Shown here in pieces: positions 34,405 to 46,351 of a DNA stretch of 64,000 nucleotides (positions are counted from its first letter, which is position 1; each line of letters begins with the position of its first letter). Source of the DNA: Pontederia crassipes (Eukaryota > Streptophyta > Magnoliopsida > Commelinales > Pontederiaceae). The notes beneath the pieces are model-generated. The model saw nothing but the letters and a program-made list of their open reading frames with translations, made no database searches and was not told the DNA's origin. The position numbers were made by a program, and so were the translations under genes. The stretch lies in contig CM060195.1 in the NCBI GenBank assembly GCA_030549335.1, positions 24,618,874 through 24,682,873 on the forward strand, written 5' to 3'.

Positions 34405-36001
34405 TGTAACATTTCGAAGATTCACTCTAAAAGTTAAGATAATTAGGAAAATGTGACAGTATTTGTCCGTTCGTCATCACATAATTATAATATAATAATT
34501 TAACATTAAAGCAGGAAAAACCATTATTCATTAAAATAAGATAAAAATCATCTATAATTTACCGGAAGATGTTAATAAAACCATTTGAATTAATGTCATA
34601 GGCAGTTTCATATTTTATAAAAAAGAACGTGCATGTATGTTATATACCTATAAATATGATTAACATGTCAATCGTCAATAGTAATGAATAATATGTAGTT
34701 ATCATCGTATTAAAGCATGAAACATCCGTGATCAGTCAGTCATATCAATAGGTACAATAAGTGTCTTGCACTTCTCATTACCTTGCCTAAGTAACTTCCT
34801 CGAAATTGCTTTATAACCCGTTGAATTTCACTTTCGTGGATATCAGTCTTTATAGTTCAATCTTCAATTAAAGAATCATTATCTTGCCCTCACAGTAGGC
34901 TAGGCTCCCATCACCCGAAAGCGACTAGGAATACATATACCATAGTCGGTAAGATATAATTATTTCTTAAGAAATACTTACACTAAAGTGCACGACACAG
35001 TTATTTCTCGAAAAAGATCCTAACACACAAGGTGACAGACACAGTAAGTTGAGAGGTGGTAAATAATAGTATTTTTTAATTGGGTTCATTATATTTGCAA
35101 TCATCAAACAACATTATGTCTCTCATTCTTCATATTTTAACCTGTTACCATTGTGCATGATTATATACATTAATCAAGCATCAATACATATTATAATTAC
35201 TTTGAAAATAGGTTTGAAATAACATACATGTCATTGTCGGTTGGAGTGGTCACACCCATGACCGAGGCTCGTGAAAGCCCTTTTTCGTCTAAGTGGTGGT
35301 CACGATCATGACTAGAATGTCATGACCATGCCGGGTCATTTTCACGACCATGCTATTATGGAGTACGTTCGTGAACGAGTCCCAATTTGGACTTGTCTTG
35401 CAGGCCTCTCGCTCCCGATCATGTCTGACTTGGAACAATATCGTGACAATGTCCATTATAGTCGTTCCAATGCCTTGGCGGTTGGTCACTTTCCAATCTC
35501 TTGGTCACGATCGTTCCAAGAGTCGACAAGACCATGTCAGCGTCAGAGTTCCACTCTCTAGTCCGAAATTCACAAATACTTTTATGAAACTTTAGGTTAA
35601 AGCAATATTAAATATCTTAAATAATTCAGGGATCTATAGACTTTTACGTATCAAATGATAAATTAAAAATATACAAATCATGCATTCCTGAATATCTTAA
35701 ATATGAGAAACTCTATCATATGAATCATATGTAAAGATTTTCTGATCTAATGATCAATTATACAACCTTGAATCAGATTCCTAATAGGAGTTGTGTCATA
35801 TTGCTCTCAATCTAATCAAAATATTATTAAAAGACTAGAAAGGGATTTGAATCTCCTTTATATATTTTAATCCTTAAATTCTTCTTCTTTTCCTTTCCTC
35901 TGTCTCTTCTTTTTCTCCCACCAAGAATCTAGATGAGAAAAAAGCTTAACAAAGAGGGGAGGCAAGATTTGACTCAAAGAATAAAAATGTAAGATGTTAC
36001 A
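34405..36001 (-). mobile_element. solo LTR, same gypsy family as 19432-21326, inverted
   Basis: The ends are TGTAACATTTCG and AAGATGTTACA, flanked by CCAAG (34400-34404) and CCGAG (36002-36006), a 5-bp duplication with one change. On the minus strand it shares CTTATTTTAATGAATAAT (34523-34540) and, further on, ATGTGATGRCGAAYGG with the other solo LTR. It also contains the CACGACCATG / GTCACGATC-rich segment (35,240-35,560) usual in this LTR type. There is no internal region, so it is a solo LTR. Confidence 0.82.
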
Positions 36002-36009
36002 CCGAGAGG

Positions 36010-37040
36010 AATGTTATTTTATCTTTTGACAGTTGGATCATAACTTGGATACCAAATTTAAGTTCTTGGTGGAAGCATTACGTAAGAATGTCCAAACTTT
36101 TTTAGGAAGCACTAATGTCACTCTCAAAAAGTTTGCTACCACTCCAAAAAAAATATGCATTTGACCATTGTGTCCTTAAGCATGTTTTGCGACTCACATA
36201 TCACACCTTAACTTATAGGAAAATAAAAGTAAGAAAAGGAGTGTCAATAAAAATCGAGGAACTTGTAAGTTACTCCATTAAAAAAATTAAAAATTAAGAA
36301 ATATTTATGATGATTTTAAATAAAACAAAGTTTAGTCATTCAAATTAGGATCCATTTGAAATTTTTATAGTAATCCGTGAAATTCATTTCTATTTACTAA
36401 ATTTTATTTAACTAATTCTTTTTTAAATATTTTTTATATAATTGAATATGTTGCTATCGAAATTCTAAGTTGATAGTTTTAATATTACATTCTATATTAG
36501 TCATAAAATTAAATGTATTTATTAAAAGTAAAAGTGATTCGGAATCAATTTTTTTATCTAATACATTATGCGTTATTAGTTTTTTAGATTACAAAAATTG
36601 AATATAGCAAGATACTTCAGAAAAAGGAAAATAATATACTAATTAATAAAAAAATTAGACTACAAAATATGATTGTCATCCCGATCTGAATATTGAGATC
36701 TTACATGATCCTGATCCTACCTCGAGGATTTTAAATATAAGATCTATATCGGATTTATAGTTGGATTTTAAGATTAGTAGAATCTTACGATCCTAAAAAT
36801 TCTAAGATATTATTATAAATTTATTTATTCACATTAAAAAATTAAAAATAAAAATAAAGGACCTTAAGAAAATTTTATTTAACTATATTGTATACGTTAT
36901 TATCAAATTTTAATATCTTCTAATGATTCAATGTTATGTTACGAATCTAATACTATATTATCTTTCATCAAAATTAAATTTTATTATTACATGTATACTA
37001 AGAATTATAAGGCATTTTAATAAATACTATAGTAAATTAA
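36010..37040. other. AT-rich spacer, nothing recognised
   Basis: Only short frames. Sequence around 36,700-36,800 (GATCTTACATGATCCTGATC) is repetitive in style but not assigned. Confidence 0.35.
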
Positions 37041-37799
37041 GATCAAGTACTATATTTATTATTTTAGTATTTTTTAAGAAAATTGTCAATTTGCGATGGA
37101 AAGTTTTCGATGGACACAAATCTTTCACATTTTCTAATAGCATTTGCAATGGATAGAAAAAACCTTCCGAAATACTGAGGGTGAAAATATTATTCGCTAC
37201 TATAGATGGAAAATACTCGTCGGTACGTTACCGGCAGGTATATCCTTATGAATTAAAAAGGAATTTCAATCCATCGATAATTATATTTATAATAATATAT
37301 ATGTGATATAATATAAGTATATGTTTAATATTTTATGATTAAAAATTATTGACGAGTTTAGTCTTCGGAATTCGATGGATATTGATCCGTCGGTAATTTC
37401 GGAGGCTACTATCGTCGGTAATTAATCATTATAATAATATATATATGTAATATAGTAGTGATATATGCTTAATGTTTTATTACTTTAATTACAAATGGAC
37501 CTCTCCTTCGGAATTACCGACGGATCGACATCCCTCGGTAATTCCGAAGGCTAAGCTCGTCGGTTACTAAAATAATAATTTATTAATAAAGTTTATAATA
37601 TAATAAAATGTATATTTCTTACATTTGCTTTTATTCTTCTCTTGATGCATTAATATAATACTAGTCCTAAATCCCGTGCGATGCACGGTTGACGAGTATT
37701 ACAAATAATATATCATATATAATTAAAATATTATGGTTTATAATAATTATCAAAACTTTATTTATACTTGTATAATAATTTATAAAAGTGAAGTATTTT

Positions 37800-38490
37800 A
37801 AATTTAAAAAATAACAAATTATCTTTTAAAAATGAATTATTATTTACTTGCATATTATCTTTTATAAGGAAGATATTATTTACATTAATCATACTTAAAT
37901 TAATAAAAAGTAAAAAATAATCTTAATTTAACTCAAATTAAAGTATTTATTTTAAATTACTTTTTAATTCAGAAAATTATTTTTATAAGAAATTATTTTT
38001 ACTTGTACATTTTTTAGAAAGAATATTTTTTATCTTAATCATACCCAAATTGATAAAAGGAAAAGATTAATCTTAATTTGACACAAATTGAATTACTTAT
38101 TTTAAATTCTGAAAATAATAATTATATTTTATAAAAGGAATTATTTTTCCTTGTAATCATACTAAAATTGATAAGAAAAACTAAAGATTAATCTTATCTT
38201 GACTCCGAATAAATTATTTATTTTAATTTTTCAAAAAATAATAAATTATATTTTAAATAAGAATGCTTGTTCACTTGCATATTATATTTTAGGAAATAAA
38301 ATATCATTCATTAAATCATACTTCAATTCATAAAATGAAATTATTAATTTTAATTTGACTTAGTTTGACTCATTTATTTCAAATTATTTTTTAATGCCGA
38401 AAATAATAATTATCATTTAAAAATAAAATATTTTTACTTGCACATTTTATTTTTAAAAGAAAATATTATTTATTTTAATCATCATTATCT
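37800..38490. repeat. diverged AT-rich tandem repeats inside the Helitron
   Basis: Degenerate copies sharing CTTAATTTGACTCAAATT, TTTTTAATTCCGAAAATAA, TTTTACTTG and TAATCATACTCAAATTGAT in order. Monomers are about 120-170 bases and much more diverged than those at 39474-40140. Confidence 0.7.
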
Positions 38491-39473
38491 TCTTGAATCT
38501 GCTATATATGTCCTAATCATTATAGTTTGCATATACATATGTTATTATTACTTGTCCATATGGGTTATTAATTGATTTTTCCCCATGCAATTTGACAAAT
38601 AATATGAGATCCTGCTGAGTTTTCTATAATTAAGATTATAAATGTATCTACTTAATCCTAAATAAATTATAATCCTTGCCTGCGTTCCTACTCAGTCTAA
38701 CTATTTTTTTCCAGTAAAAGTAAACTAACTTTACATTTGAAAAAAATATATTTATTTTTCAATGGTACATATATAATTATCTTATATAACTAATTTGAAA
38801 TATCAATCTTCTCTGTCTAAACCATCCTAATAAAATTGTAAGAAAAAACTCTTACTTCTACTCAAATTAAATTTATCTTATATATATAACGGATTGAAGA
38901 TGATGATATTATATGGATTAGGATTACTAATTGATTATACTCCATGCATTCTCAAAATAATATTTATTTATTTTGAATTATTTTTAATCCGAAAATAGCA
39001 AACTATATTTTAAGAAAATGTGATTATAATCAAATTATGCTTATAAATTTAATCTTCTTTTATTTTTATCACCTTTTATAACAAAATATTGTAACACAAT
39101 TTTTATTTTAATATTTTAAATTATATATATTAATTTATATAATTTTTTTTACACATATCGTTATGATGCCAACTTATGCAATAATCTTATATATTTTATT
39201 TCCCTAAACTTAACTGGATAATAAATATTTATAGATTAAGATTATGTTTAGGAATAGGAATTTAACGTATTAGGATTAGTTATATTAGATTTAACCGGAT
39301 AATACATATTTATAGATTGAGATTATGTTTAGGATCAGGAATTTAACGTATTGTGATTAATTATATTATATTTAATGTGATTATGATTAGTTATGTTTAG
39401 GACACAAAGGGTTATAATTAGTTATTTATTTTAATCATACTCATATTGATAAAAAAGAAGATTAATCTTAATT

Positions 39474-40140
39474 TGACTCAAATTAAATTATTTATTCTAA
39501 ATCACATTTTAATTCCGAAAATAATATATTATGTTTTAAAAGGAATTATTTTTATTCGTAATCATACTCAAATTGATTAAAAAATTAATCTTAATTTGAC
39601 TAAAATTGAATTATATATTTTAAATTATTTTTTAATTCAGAAAATAACAATTCTTTCTTTTATTTGTTTTGATCATACTCAAATTCATAAAAAGAAGATT
39701 AATATTAATTTGACTCAAATCAAATTATTTATTCTAAATTACATTTTAATTCCGAAAATAATATATTATGTTTTAAAAGGAATTATTTTTATTCGTAATC
39801 ATACTCAAATTGATTAAAAAATTAATCTTAATTTGACTAAAATTGAATTATATATTTTAAATTATTTTTTAATTCAGAATATAACAATTCTTTCTTTTAT
39901 TTGTTTTGATCATACTCAAATTCATAAAAAGAAGATTAAAATTAATTTAACTCAAATTAAATTATTTATTCTAAATTATATTTTAATTCCGAAAATAATA
40001 CTATGTCTTAAAAGGAATTTTTTATTCGTAATCATACTCAAATTGATTAAAAAATTAATCTTAATTTGACTAAAATTGAATTATTTATTTAAATTATTTT
40101 TTAATTCAGAAAATAACAATTCTTTCTTTTATTTTTGTTC
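39474..40140. repeat. alternating 123/114-bp tandem array (237-bp higher-order unit)
   Basis: Monomers B and A alternate: B 39474-39596, A 39597-39710, B 39711-39833, A 39834-39947, B 39948-40066, A from 40067 to about 40140. A and B are clearly related but differ in their middle thirds. Same-type copies are nearly identical. The repeated 70-80-residue open frames (for example at 39596 and 39833) are a by-product and not genes. Confidence 0.88.
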
Positions 40141-40729
40141 TCTTATATAACAATTTTAGGATAATTTTATTATCTTAATTTAACTGTTATTTGAATTCTA
40201 ACTCCTAAATGGTATTGAATTTCATGCCCATGTATTGAGCCATCGTTGGATTAAAATTGAAGATTATTCTTTAAAAAAGTTTTATTTATCTTATTTTTTC
40301 ATATAGTGTGTTTTATCTTTTAGATTTAAACTTTTTAATTTCGTTAACTTTATCAAATTATAAATTATAATTATGATTAGTTATTATTAATTAGATGAGA
40401 CATGTCATCACCATAATAAGCCACTTGTCATTCTCTCATACCCCATGCTTTTACCTCTACTTATATATATATATATATAGATAATATTATTAAATAAATT
40501 ATCATTATTTTCATTTTCTCATAATTGTCTTTAATATTTTGTCTTTTTACTCGTTTCTATAGAATACATATTATAAATAAATTTAGAATATAAAATAGAA
40601 TAGTTTTAATAAAATTAAAATATGTTAACTTCTTATTCAAAATATAACTAATTTTAATCACAATATAGAAATATATTATGCCATGTCTTTCTTCATACCG
40701 TATCACCAAAAGTTTCTCCTCAAATTTCT

Positions 40730-40850
40730 ATACTATATGGGAAGTTGTTGATCGTGTTACACAGTCTGCACATTTCATACCAGTTCGAAAGGATGACTAT
40801 TTAAATATCCTAGCAAATATAGAGGTGACACGTTTTGAAAAAATCGTACG
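40730..40850 (+). pseudogene. Ty3/gypsy integrase fragment
   Basis: The frame IWEVVDRVTQSAHFIPVRKD matches the start of the gypsy integrase core (IWVIVDRLTKSAHFIPVR). It includes the catalytic-domain Asp in VDR. It is about 40 residues only, with AT-rich DNA on both sides, inside CACTA-like element 3. Confidence 0.75.
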
Positions 40851-41676
40851 GGCCGAGGATCAGAGTGAAAAATATTCTACACAAGTGCAAGGATGCTACA
40901 GACAAAATTTGAAATAATATAAATTAGTTTTAATCTTAAGTATAAATTTATGGATCTCTTATTCATAAAAAATATTATTTTAAATACATATATAAATTGT
41001 GAATGATAAGTATTCTAATTTATAACAATTCACTTATTCTTTATCTAGTTATATCTAATGATAATATTAAGATATATAATATGAATAGTATGTACACATA
41101 TTGATTACATTACTACTATATATACATTAACATTATGAAATTAAGATATATGTGTCTTTTATAATATGTCATTTTGTATACTTTTAAAGGGTTATTTATG
41201 TTTATAAAAAAAGTTCATCATTATTTATAAATTTAGTCATAAATTTAATCTATTAAGTTACATTTTATTAATTGTGAAATATCAATTTAATCTTTATTAT
41301 CTTATTACAAGAAATATTTATTAAACATAAAAAATATGGATAAATTATTTATAAAAAAACAAATCATGTCTTTTATAATATGTCCTTTTATATATATTTT
41401 GAAGAGTCATATTGTGATTTATATTAAAATAATCATTATGTTAAAATTTAAGTGCATATTAAAATTTATCGATTTCATATTCTAAATTTATTTATAATCT
41501 ATAATCTTCTCTATAAATATATTAAAAGGAAAATGAGTAAAAAGATAAAACAATAAAGATGTTTTATGAGAAATTAAAAATAATGATGACATATTTAATA
41601 ATAATATTTATTAATGCATTAAGAAATGAATATATAAACATGATGAAAGATAGATATGTATTATAAAAAGTGATAA

Positions 41677-42230
41677 TTAATAATATTATTTTAATTGCCG
41701 ATGGATATTCCCTTCGAAATTACCGACGGATTTCAAATCCTTCGATAATTTCAAAAGAATTATCCATCGGTAATTAAATGATAATTTCTTATAAATATTT
41801 ATAATATAATATTATATCATTAAGGTTTTTAGTCATGTATATTAATACATATAATATTATTAATGATAATAATAAGATTTAATATATAAGTATTGATAAT
41901 AAATAATATTATTTTAATTATCGACGGGTATTTCCCTTCAGAATTACTAACAAATTTCAAATCTTTCGATAATTCTGAAGGAATTATCCGTCGGTAATTA
42001 AATGATAATTTATTATAAATATTTATAATATAATACATATCTATCTTTCATTTATTTATAATATTTATAATATAATATAATATTATATTATATTATTAAG
42101 GTTTTTAGTCATATATATTAATACATATAATATTACTAATGATAATAATAAGATTTTATATATAAGTATTGATAATAAATAATATTATTTTAATTATCGA
42201 CGGGTATTCTCCTTCAAAATTGCCGATGGT
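41677..42230. repeat. tandem ~230-270-bp repeats in the right arm of CACTA-like element 3
   Basis: Units begin AATAATATTATTTTAATT near 41,677, 41,908 and 42,180. Each holds an inverted pair: AATTACCGACGGAT-like, then ATCCGTCGGTAATT-like. Confidence 0.7.
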
Positions 42231-43078
42231 TAACTCTAATATTTTCGCATCCAGTGTTCCCTCCTTCCCCGCCCCCTCTCTCCCTATATCTCTCGCCTCA
42301 CTCATTCCCCCCACGACGGCGGTGACTCCCATGGATCCAATGACCTCTGACAGCTCCGATGATCCCGGCCGTCCTCCCCCTCTTCCTCTCTCTCGACTCC
42401 GACCGCCCTCCTCACTCCATCTCCCTCTCTCTCGACATAGACACCAGGTGGCCTGATCGATTGCATGACTGTCGGATGTTTCGCCGGGATGCTTCCGTCG
42501 AAACCTTCGTCGGGTGAGTGCCATCGAAGATTTCGACAATAAGCTTCGTCTAAAGTTTCATCGGAGGATCGTCCAATGGGTGTCCATCGAAACTTGAAAA
42601 TTTCTTAGCGATGAGCTATTTTTCGACGACCAGCTTCCGGTCGGAAAATCCGTCGGAAAGGCTAATTCGTTGAAAACCATGAAAATTCTTGTAGTAAATG
42701 GTCAATTCATTAACTTATATATAAACATAATATTTACGAATAAATATATTACTTTAATTATTTTATGTTAATTTTTTTATTTATAAAGTAGGATCTTACG
42801 ATTCTCGATCCTCGAAACCTCTTACGATCCTACCTTGAAAAGCGAATCTAAACAATCTTGCTAGAAACTATTTAACATAAATTGATTTGTATATTTTATA
42901 TATCACTGTGACATTTCTTTTTAAGAGGTTAGCTATTGATAATTCCGTTTCACTTCTCTAGAAATAGAAAAAAAATTAAGAGTTACATCAAAATGTGACA
43001 CGACAACTTTCCTTCCCACATTTGTTATTTTAATTTTGATCTCGATTGCAGCACAAGGTAAGTTATATGTGTTGTGAC

Positions 43079-43381
43079 TAGGGGTGACAATATTCCCCGC
43101 CCCTGCGGGGCCCGTGGGGATTCCCCGTTTGGGGATTTTTTTTCCCGCGGGGGCGGGGGTAGTTCGCCCCGCCCTTCGGGTCCCCAAATCTTTAAATCAG
43201 TATTTATAATTAATAATTTATTATAATTATATTTATTAAATTACATCTAAACCGTCCATTAAAGAATTTGAGGAATCGGGGTCCTCGCGGGGATTCAGGG
43301 CCCAGCGGGGATCGGGGCGGAGAATAAAATTTCTCCCGGACCGGGGATTCGGGACGGGGTCGGGTCGGGTGCCACCCCTGA
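43079..43381. mobile_element. GC-rich MITE with hAT-like ends
   Basis: The left end TAGGGGTGACA and the complement of the right end (CAGGGGTGGCA) form a short TIR of hAT type. Both arms are GC-rich with CCCCGC / GGGGATTCCCC motifs, and the middle is AT-only. No convincing 8-bp duplication is seen. Confidence 0.6.
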
Positions 43382-43460
43382 CTTATTTTGCTATGAGATA
43401 AGTGAAACGACAAAATGGTCAAAATAAAAATTTTAGGAGTGGCAGAAAGGTTTAAAAGAA

Positions 43461-44434
43461 GGGTTATTTCTTCTAACCACCCCTAAACTATCGCGAATTA
43501 CCACATCTAATTCAAGACTACGAACTTCATTTTTTGGGTACCTAAACTATCACGATTTTTTCAGTTTGATCCTTCCGTCCAATTCCGTCGACTTCTCCGT
43601 TATTTTTTACTTTTCGCATTTGTGAAAAGTCAATTATACCCCTGCTCTGAATTGAATTCTATTTTTACATAAAATAATATATAATAACATTATTATAAAA
43701 AAATTAAAAAAAGTAAAATACGTGGTGCGAAGGGGCTCGCCCCCCTCCTTCGCGGGGGGGGGGGACCCCCCGCGCCCCTCTTTCCCGATGGCCGGAGGAC
43801 GCGCCGAGGATGCCAGGGGAGAAATGGGCATAATCGGCGGGCGAGCTCAGTGAGAGAGCGGCCGTCGTCGCGGACGAATTCGGCGAAAGAGGGGCTGTCA
43901 TCGGCGGGGCGAGCTCGGTGAGAGAGCAATCATCATCGACGGACGAGCTCAGCGAGAGAGGGGCTGTCGTCGATGGTTGAGCTCGGCGAGAGAGGGACTA
44001 TCGTCGACGGTCGAGCTCGGCGAGAGAGCAGGTGGCGGCGATGGGCGATCTCGGCGAGAAAGTGGGCGGCGGCGGCGGCGGGTGATCTCGGCAAAAAAGA
44101 GGGCGAACGGAGGGGGTGTTGACCCCCAGCCCCCACCCCCGTGCGCGACTCTTACCCCCCCCCCCCCCCTCCAAGTTTTTTTCTTTTTTTAATTTTTTTT
44201 ATAATAATGTTATTATATATTATTTTATGTAAAAATAAAATTCAATACAGAGAAAGGGTATAATGAACTTTTCACAAATACGAAAAATAAAAAATAACGG
44301 AGAAGTCGACAGAATTGGACGGAAGGGCCAAATTGAAAAAATCGTGAAAGTTAGATACCAAAAAACGTAGTTCGTAGTCTGAGATTAGATGTGATAATTC
44401 GCGATAGTTTAGGGGTGATTAGAGGAAATAACCC
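43461..44434. mobile_element. Mutator-like element with long TIRs
   Basis: TIRs of about 250 bases (43461-43712 and 44183-44434). The left begins GGGTTATTTCTTCTAACCAC and the right complement reads GGGTTATTTCCTCTAATCAC. The 9-bp flanks are TTAAAAGAA (43452-43460) and TTAAAGGAG (44435-44443), matching at seven of nine positions with only A/G changes. There is no transposase; the core is GC-rich and includes a 34-bp minisatellite and homopolymer G/C runs. Confidence 0.85.
43840..44110. repeat. 34-bp minisatellite
   Basis: The unit centres on GAGCTCGGYGAGAGAG and recurs at 43843, 43876, 43911, 43945, 43979, 44013, 44047 and 44084. Most steps are 33-35 bases and the last is 37. The intervening part (GGGCTGTCGTCGACGG-like) is also conserved. 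It forms the core of the Mutator-like element. Confidence 0.85.
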
Positions 44435-44444
44435 TTAAAGGAGT

Positions 44445-45775
44445 GGCCTTAGAAGGCTCATATGTGTGTATATGCATATGTAATTACTTATTTATTAATA
44501 TATTATCATAAAATTATAAAATAAATTTATTTATATTTAATAATAAATAGGTATTTTATTAAATATTTATTATAAGTTTCTTAGTATTATAGTACAACAA
44601 GATTAAAGAATTCAGTTATGAAATTAATTAAATAATAAATTATAATATAATTAATATATTATTATGTTATTAATATAATATTTACGTAATTTTATATATA
44701 TGCGCATATATATAGTAATAAAATTTTAAATATTAATATAATATTTTATTTTATATACTAATTTTCTCTTAAAATAATAAAATATTTTTAAATCTTTTAC
44801 TTTTTATTCAAGCATCCACTAAATTTTTTCTATCTACTTGATCAATTCTCAAAAACTAAAGAAACGACGTTTTTGCATTCAAATAGCATCAGTCTATCTT
44901 TCATTTTTCATTCCATACTTAAAATCCCATTGACATATTACCCAAAAGAAAAATCGATGATAATAGTGTATGACTGTGTACCGTACACATCATTTGTTTC
45001 ATTATCACCCTATATTTAGAATGGTAGAATACAAACTCAATTCGTTATCATTTGAATAATATGTGTTGCTTCGAATAATAGATTAATTCCTTAATAAAAA
45101 ATATTTTGCATACCATAAATTTTGAATTAGAAACCTTCTTCAACAAAAATAAATTTCTCATTATTCCACTCCAAACTTTTTTCATAATGAATTTTATTAT
45201 ATGTTGATACAATGGCTTTGAAATCGATTATTTATTTATTTATTTTTTATCAAGACCCATGTATGTTTCGGACTATTAACATCCGACTAATTCGATGTTC
45301 CAACAAGAATTATTTATATATTTTGATGAAAATGATTATACTACAAATTAAACCTAAGCCAACAATACTAAGAATAATCCGCTATGAAATTGTGCTTATA
45401 TCAGTCAATAGCAGTCGGTAACATTTATGGGCGATACTATTGATGCACTTATATTCAAATTGACAATATGGAAATGTCACTGTTTTATTACTCAGACAAA
45501 TGCGTCAGTGATTGATTGATTTAACTTAAAAATTGTTCTATTTGTTTGTCGCAATATATACCTTTAAAATTGTTATTTCTTACGTGCATAATAAATGGTG
45601 ATTAATTTCGATGCTTCTTAGGTGCAACTAAATTTTATTTCGTCAATACTTGAATGGAACAATTCCATTGTCCAATCAAATTCGATTTTTAAGTCGAGGT
45701 TAATTTGATTAAACCTTAAGTTGAATTTTAGAATTCCAATTTCACCTGATTAATTCGGTATCAAGACAGAGAACT
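44445..45775. other. AT-rich spacer, nothing recognised
   Basis: Only short frames (for example 45212-45421) without recognisable similarity. Confidence 0.35.
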
Positions 45776-45784
45776 GGAAAAATT

Positions 45785-45905
45785 TATTACTCATGATCAA
45801 TGCGGCAGCTTCAAGATTCGAATCTGAGCCTATTAGCACCCATCGAACATGTGGGGGCGCAGTTAGGTAACCACTACGCCAGCAAAGGTTGGTTCTTGTG
45901 AAAGG
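45785..45905 (-). mobile_element. tRNA-derived SINE-like fragment
   Basis: On the minus strand TGGCGTAGTGG (45871-45881) fits the RNA polymerase III A box TRGYNNARNGG exactly. AGATTCGAATCT (45814-45825) fits the B box core TTCGANTC. The boxes are about 45 bases apart. No cloverleaf closes around them, so it is not a tRNA gene. Ends and duplication are not defined. Confidence 0.5.
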
Positions 45906-46351
45906 AACTTAGATAGATGATTTTGTCTAATATTTCCTTCGTGAATCTTTTGAAAAAAAAACTTAATATCAAAAGATTAATCACAAATATCAGAAATTGT
46001 CGTATTAATTATCGAGTTTGACTGAAAGAAACACAAATTTGTGTGGAGAATAAAGATTACGCCTCTTGGGATCTTTTAAAAAAAAAACTAGAAAAGTTCT
46101 TTGAAATATGTAATCACATTTTTTTAAATGGATTACAATGTCAAATAATCCAATGAAAAAATGACAATATCTATGATGTTTCGATAAATATTCATATACT
46201 ATGAATTACAAATATTAAGTGCTTATATAATTACACTATTATAATTTAATTATATCTCTTAATATAATTTACCATAAAATATTATATGTTGAATTTATGA
46301 ATTTGAGTTATATTTGCGATTTCAAGAACCAGATGAAATAAACTCATGGTT

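Larger units (their letters stand above)
37661..40481 (-). mobile_element. non-autonomous Helitron
   Basis: On the minus strand the 5' end is TCTATATATATATA..AAGTAGAGG (starting at 40481) and the 3' end is CTAG (37664-37661). A perfect hairpin CCGTGC-ATC-GCACGG (37674-37688) lies nine bases before the CTAG. The element sits between A and T with no duplication, as expected for rolling-circle insertion. No Rep/helicase gene is present; the interior is AT-rich tandem repeats. Confidence 0.8.
37050..42696. mobile_element. CACTA-like element 3, with nested insertions
   Basis: The right end reads GAAAATTCTTGTAGTA (42681-42696), a CACTA terminus with the last G changed. Subterminal repeats of CCGACGGAT / TCGGTAATT type fill 37,090-37,600 and 41,690-42,680 in both orientations. 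The left terminus is unclear; AAGAAAATTG near 37,076 may be its remnant. Nested inside are a Helitron and a gypsy integrase scrap. A GC-rich stretch at 42,240-42,460 could be captured gene sequence, but I recognise no protein in it. Confidence 0.55.

Noticed and set aside
39596..40069. Two similar ~75-residue proteins in tandem
   Set aside because: They are the 237-bp tandem unit read in one frame, hydrophobic AT-coded sequence without a domain.
42169..42456. Pro/Ser-rich 95-residue frame as an exon
   Set aside because: Low-complexity GC-rich stretch inside a CACTA-like arm; no protein family recognised.
43840..44110. Regularly spaced 34-bp repeats resembling a CRISPR array
   Set aside because: The spacing regions are themselves conserved, and the array sits in a plant Mutator-like element; there are no unique spacers or cas genes.
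45785..45905. tRNA gene
   Set aside because: A and B boxes are present but no acceptor or anticodon stem forms around them.
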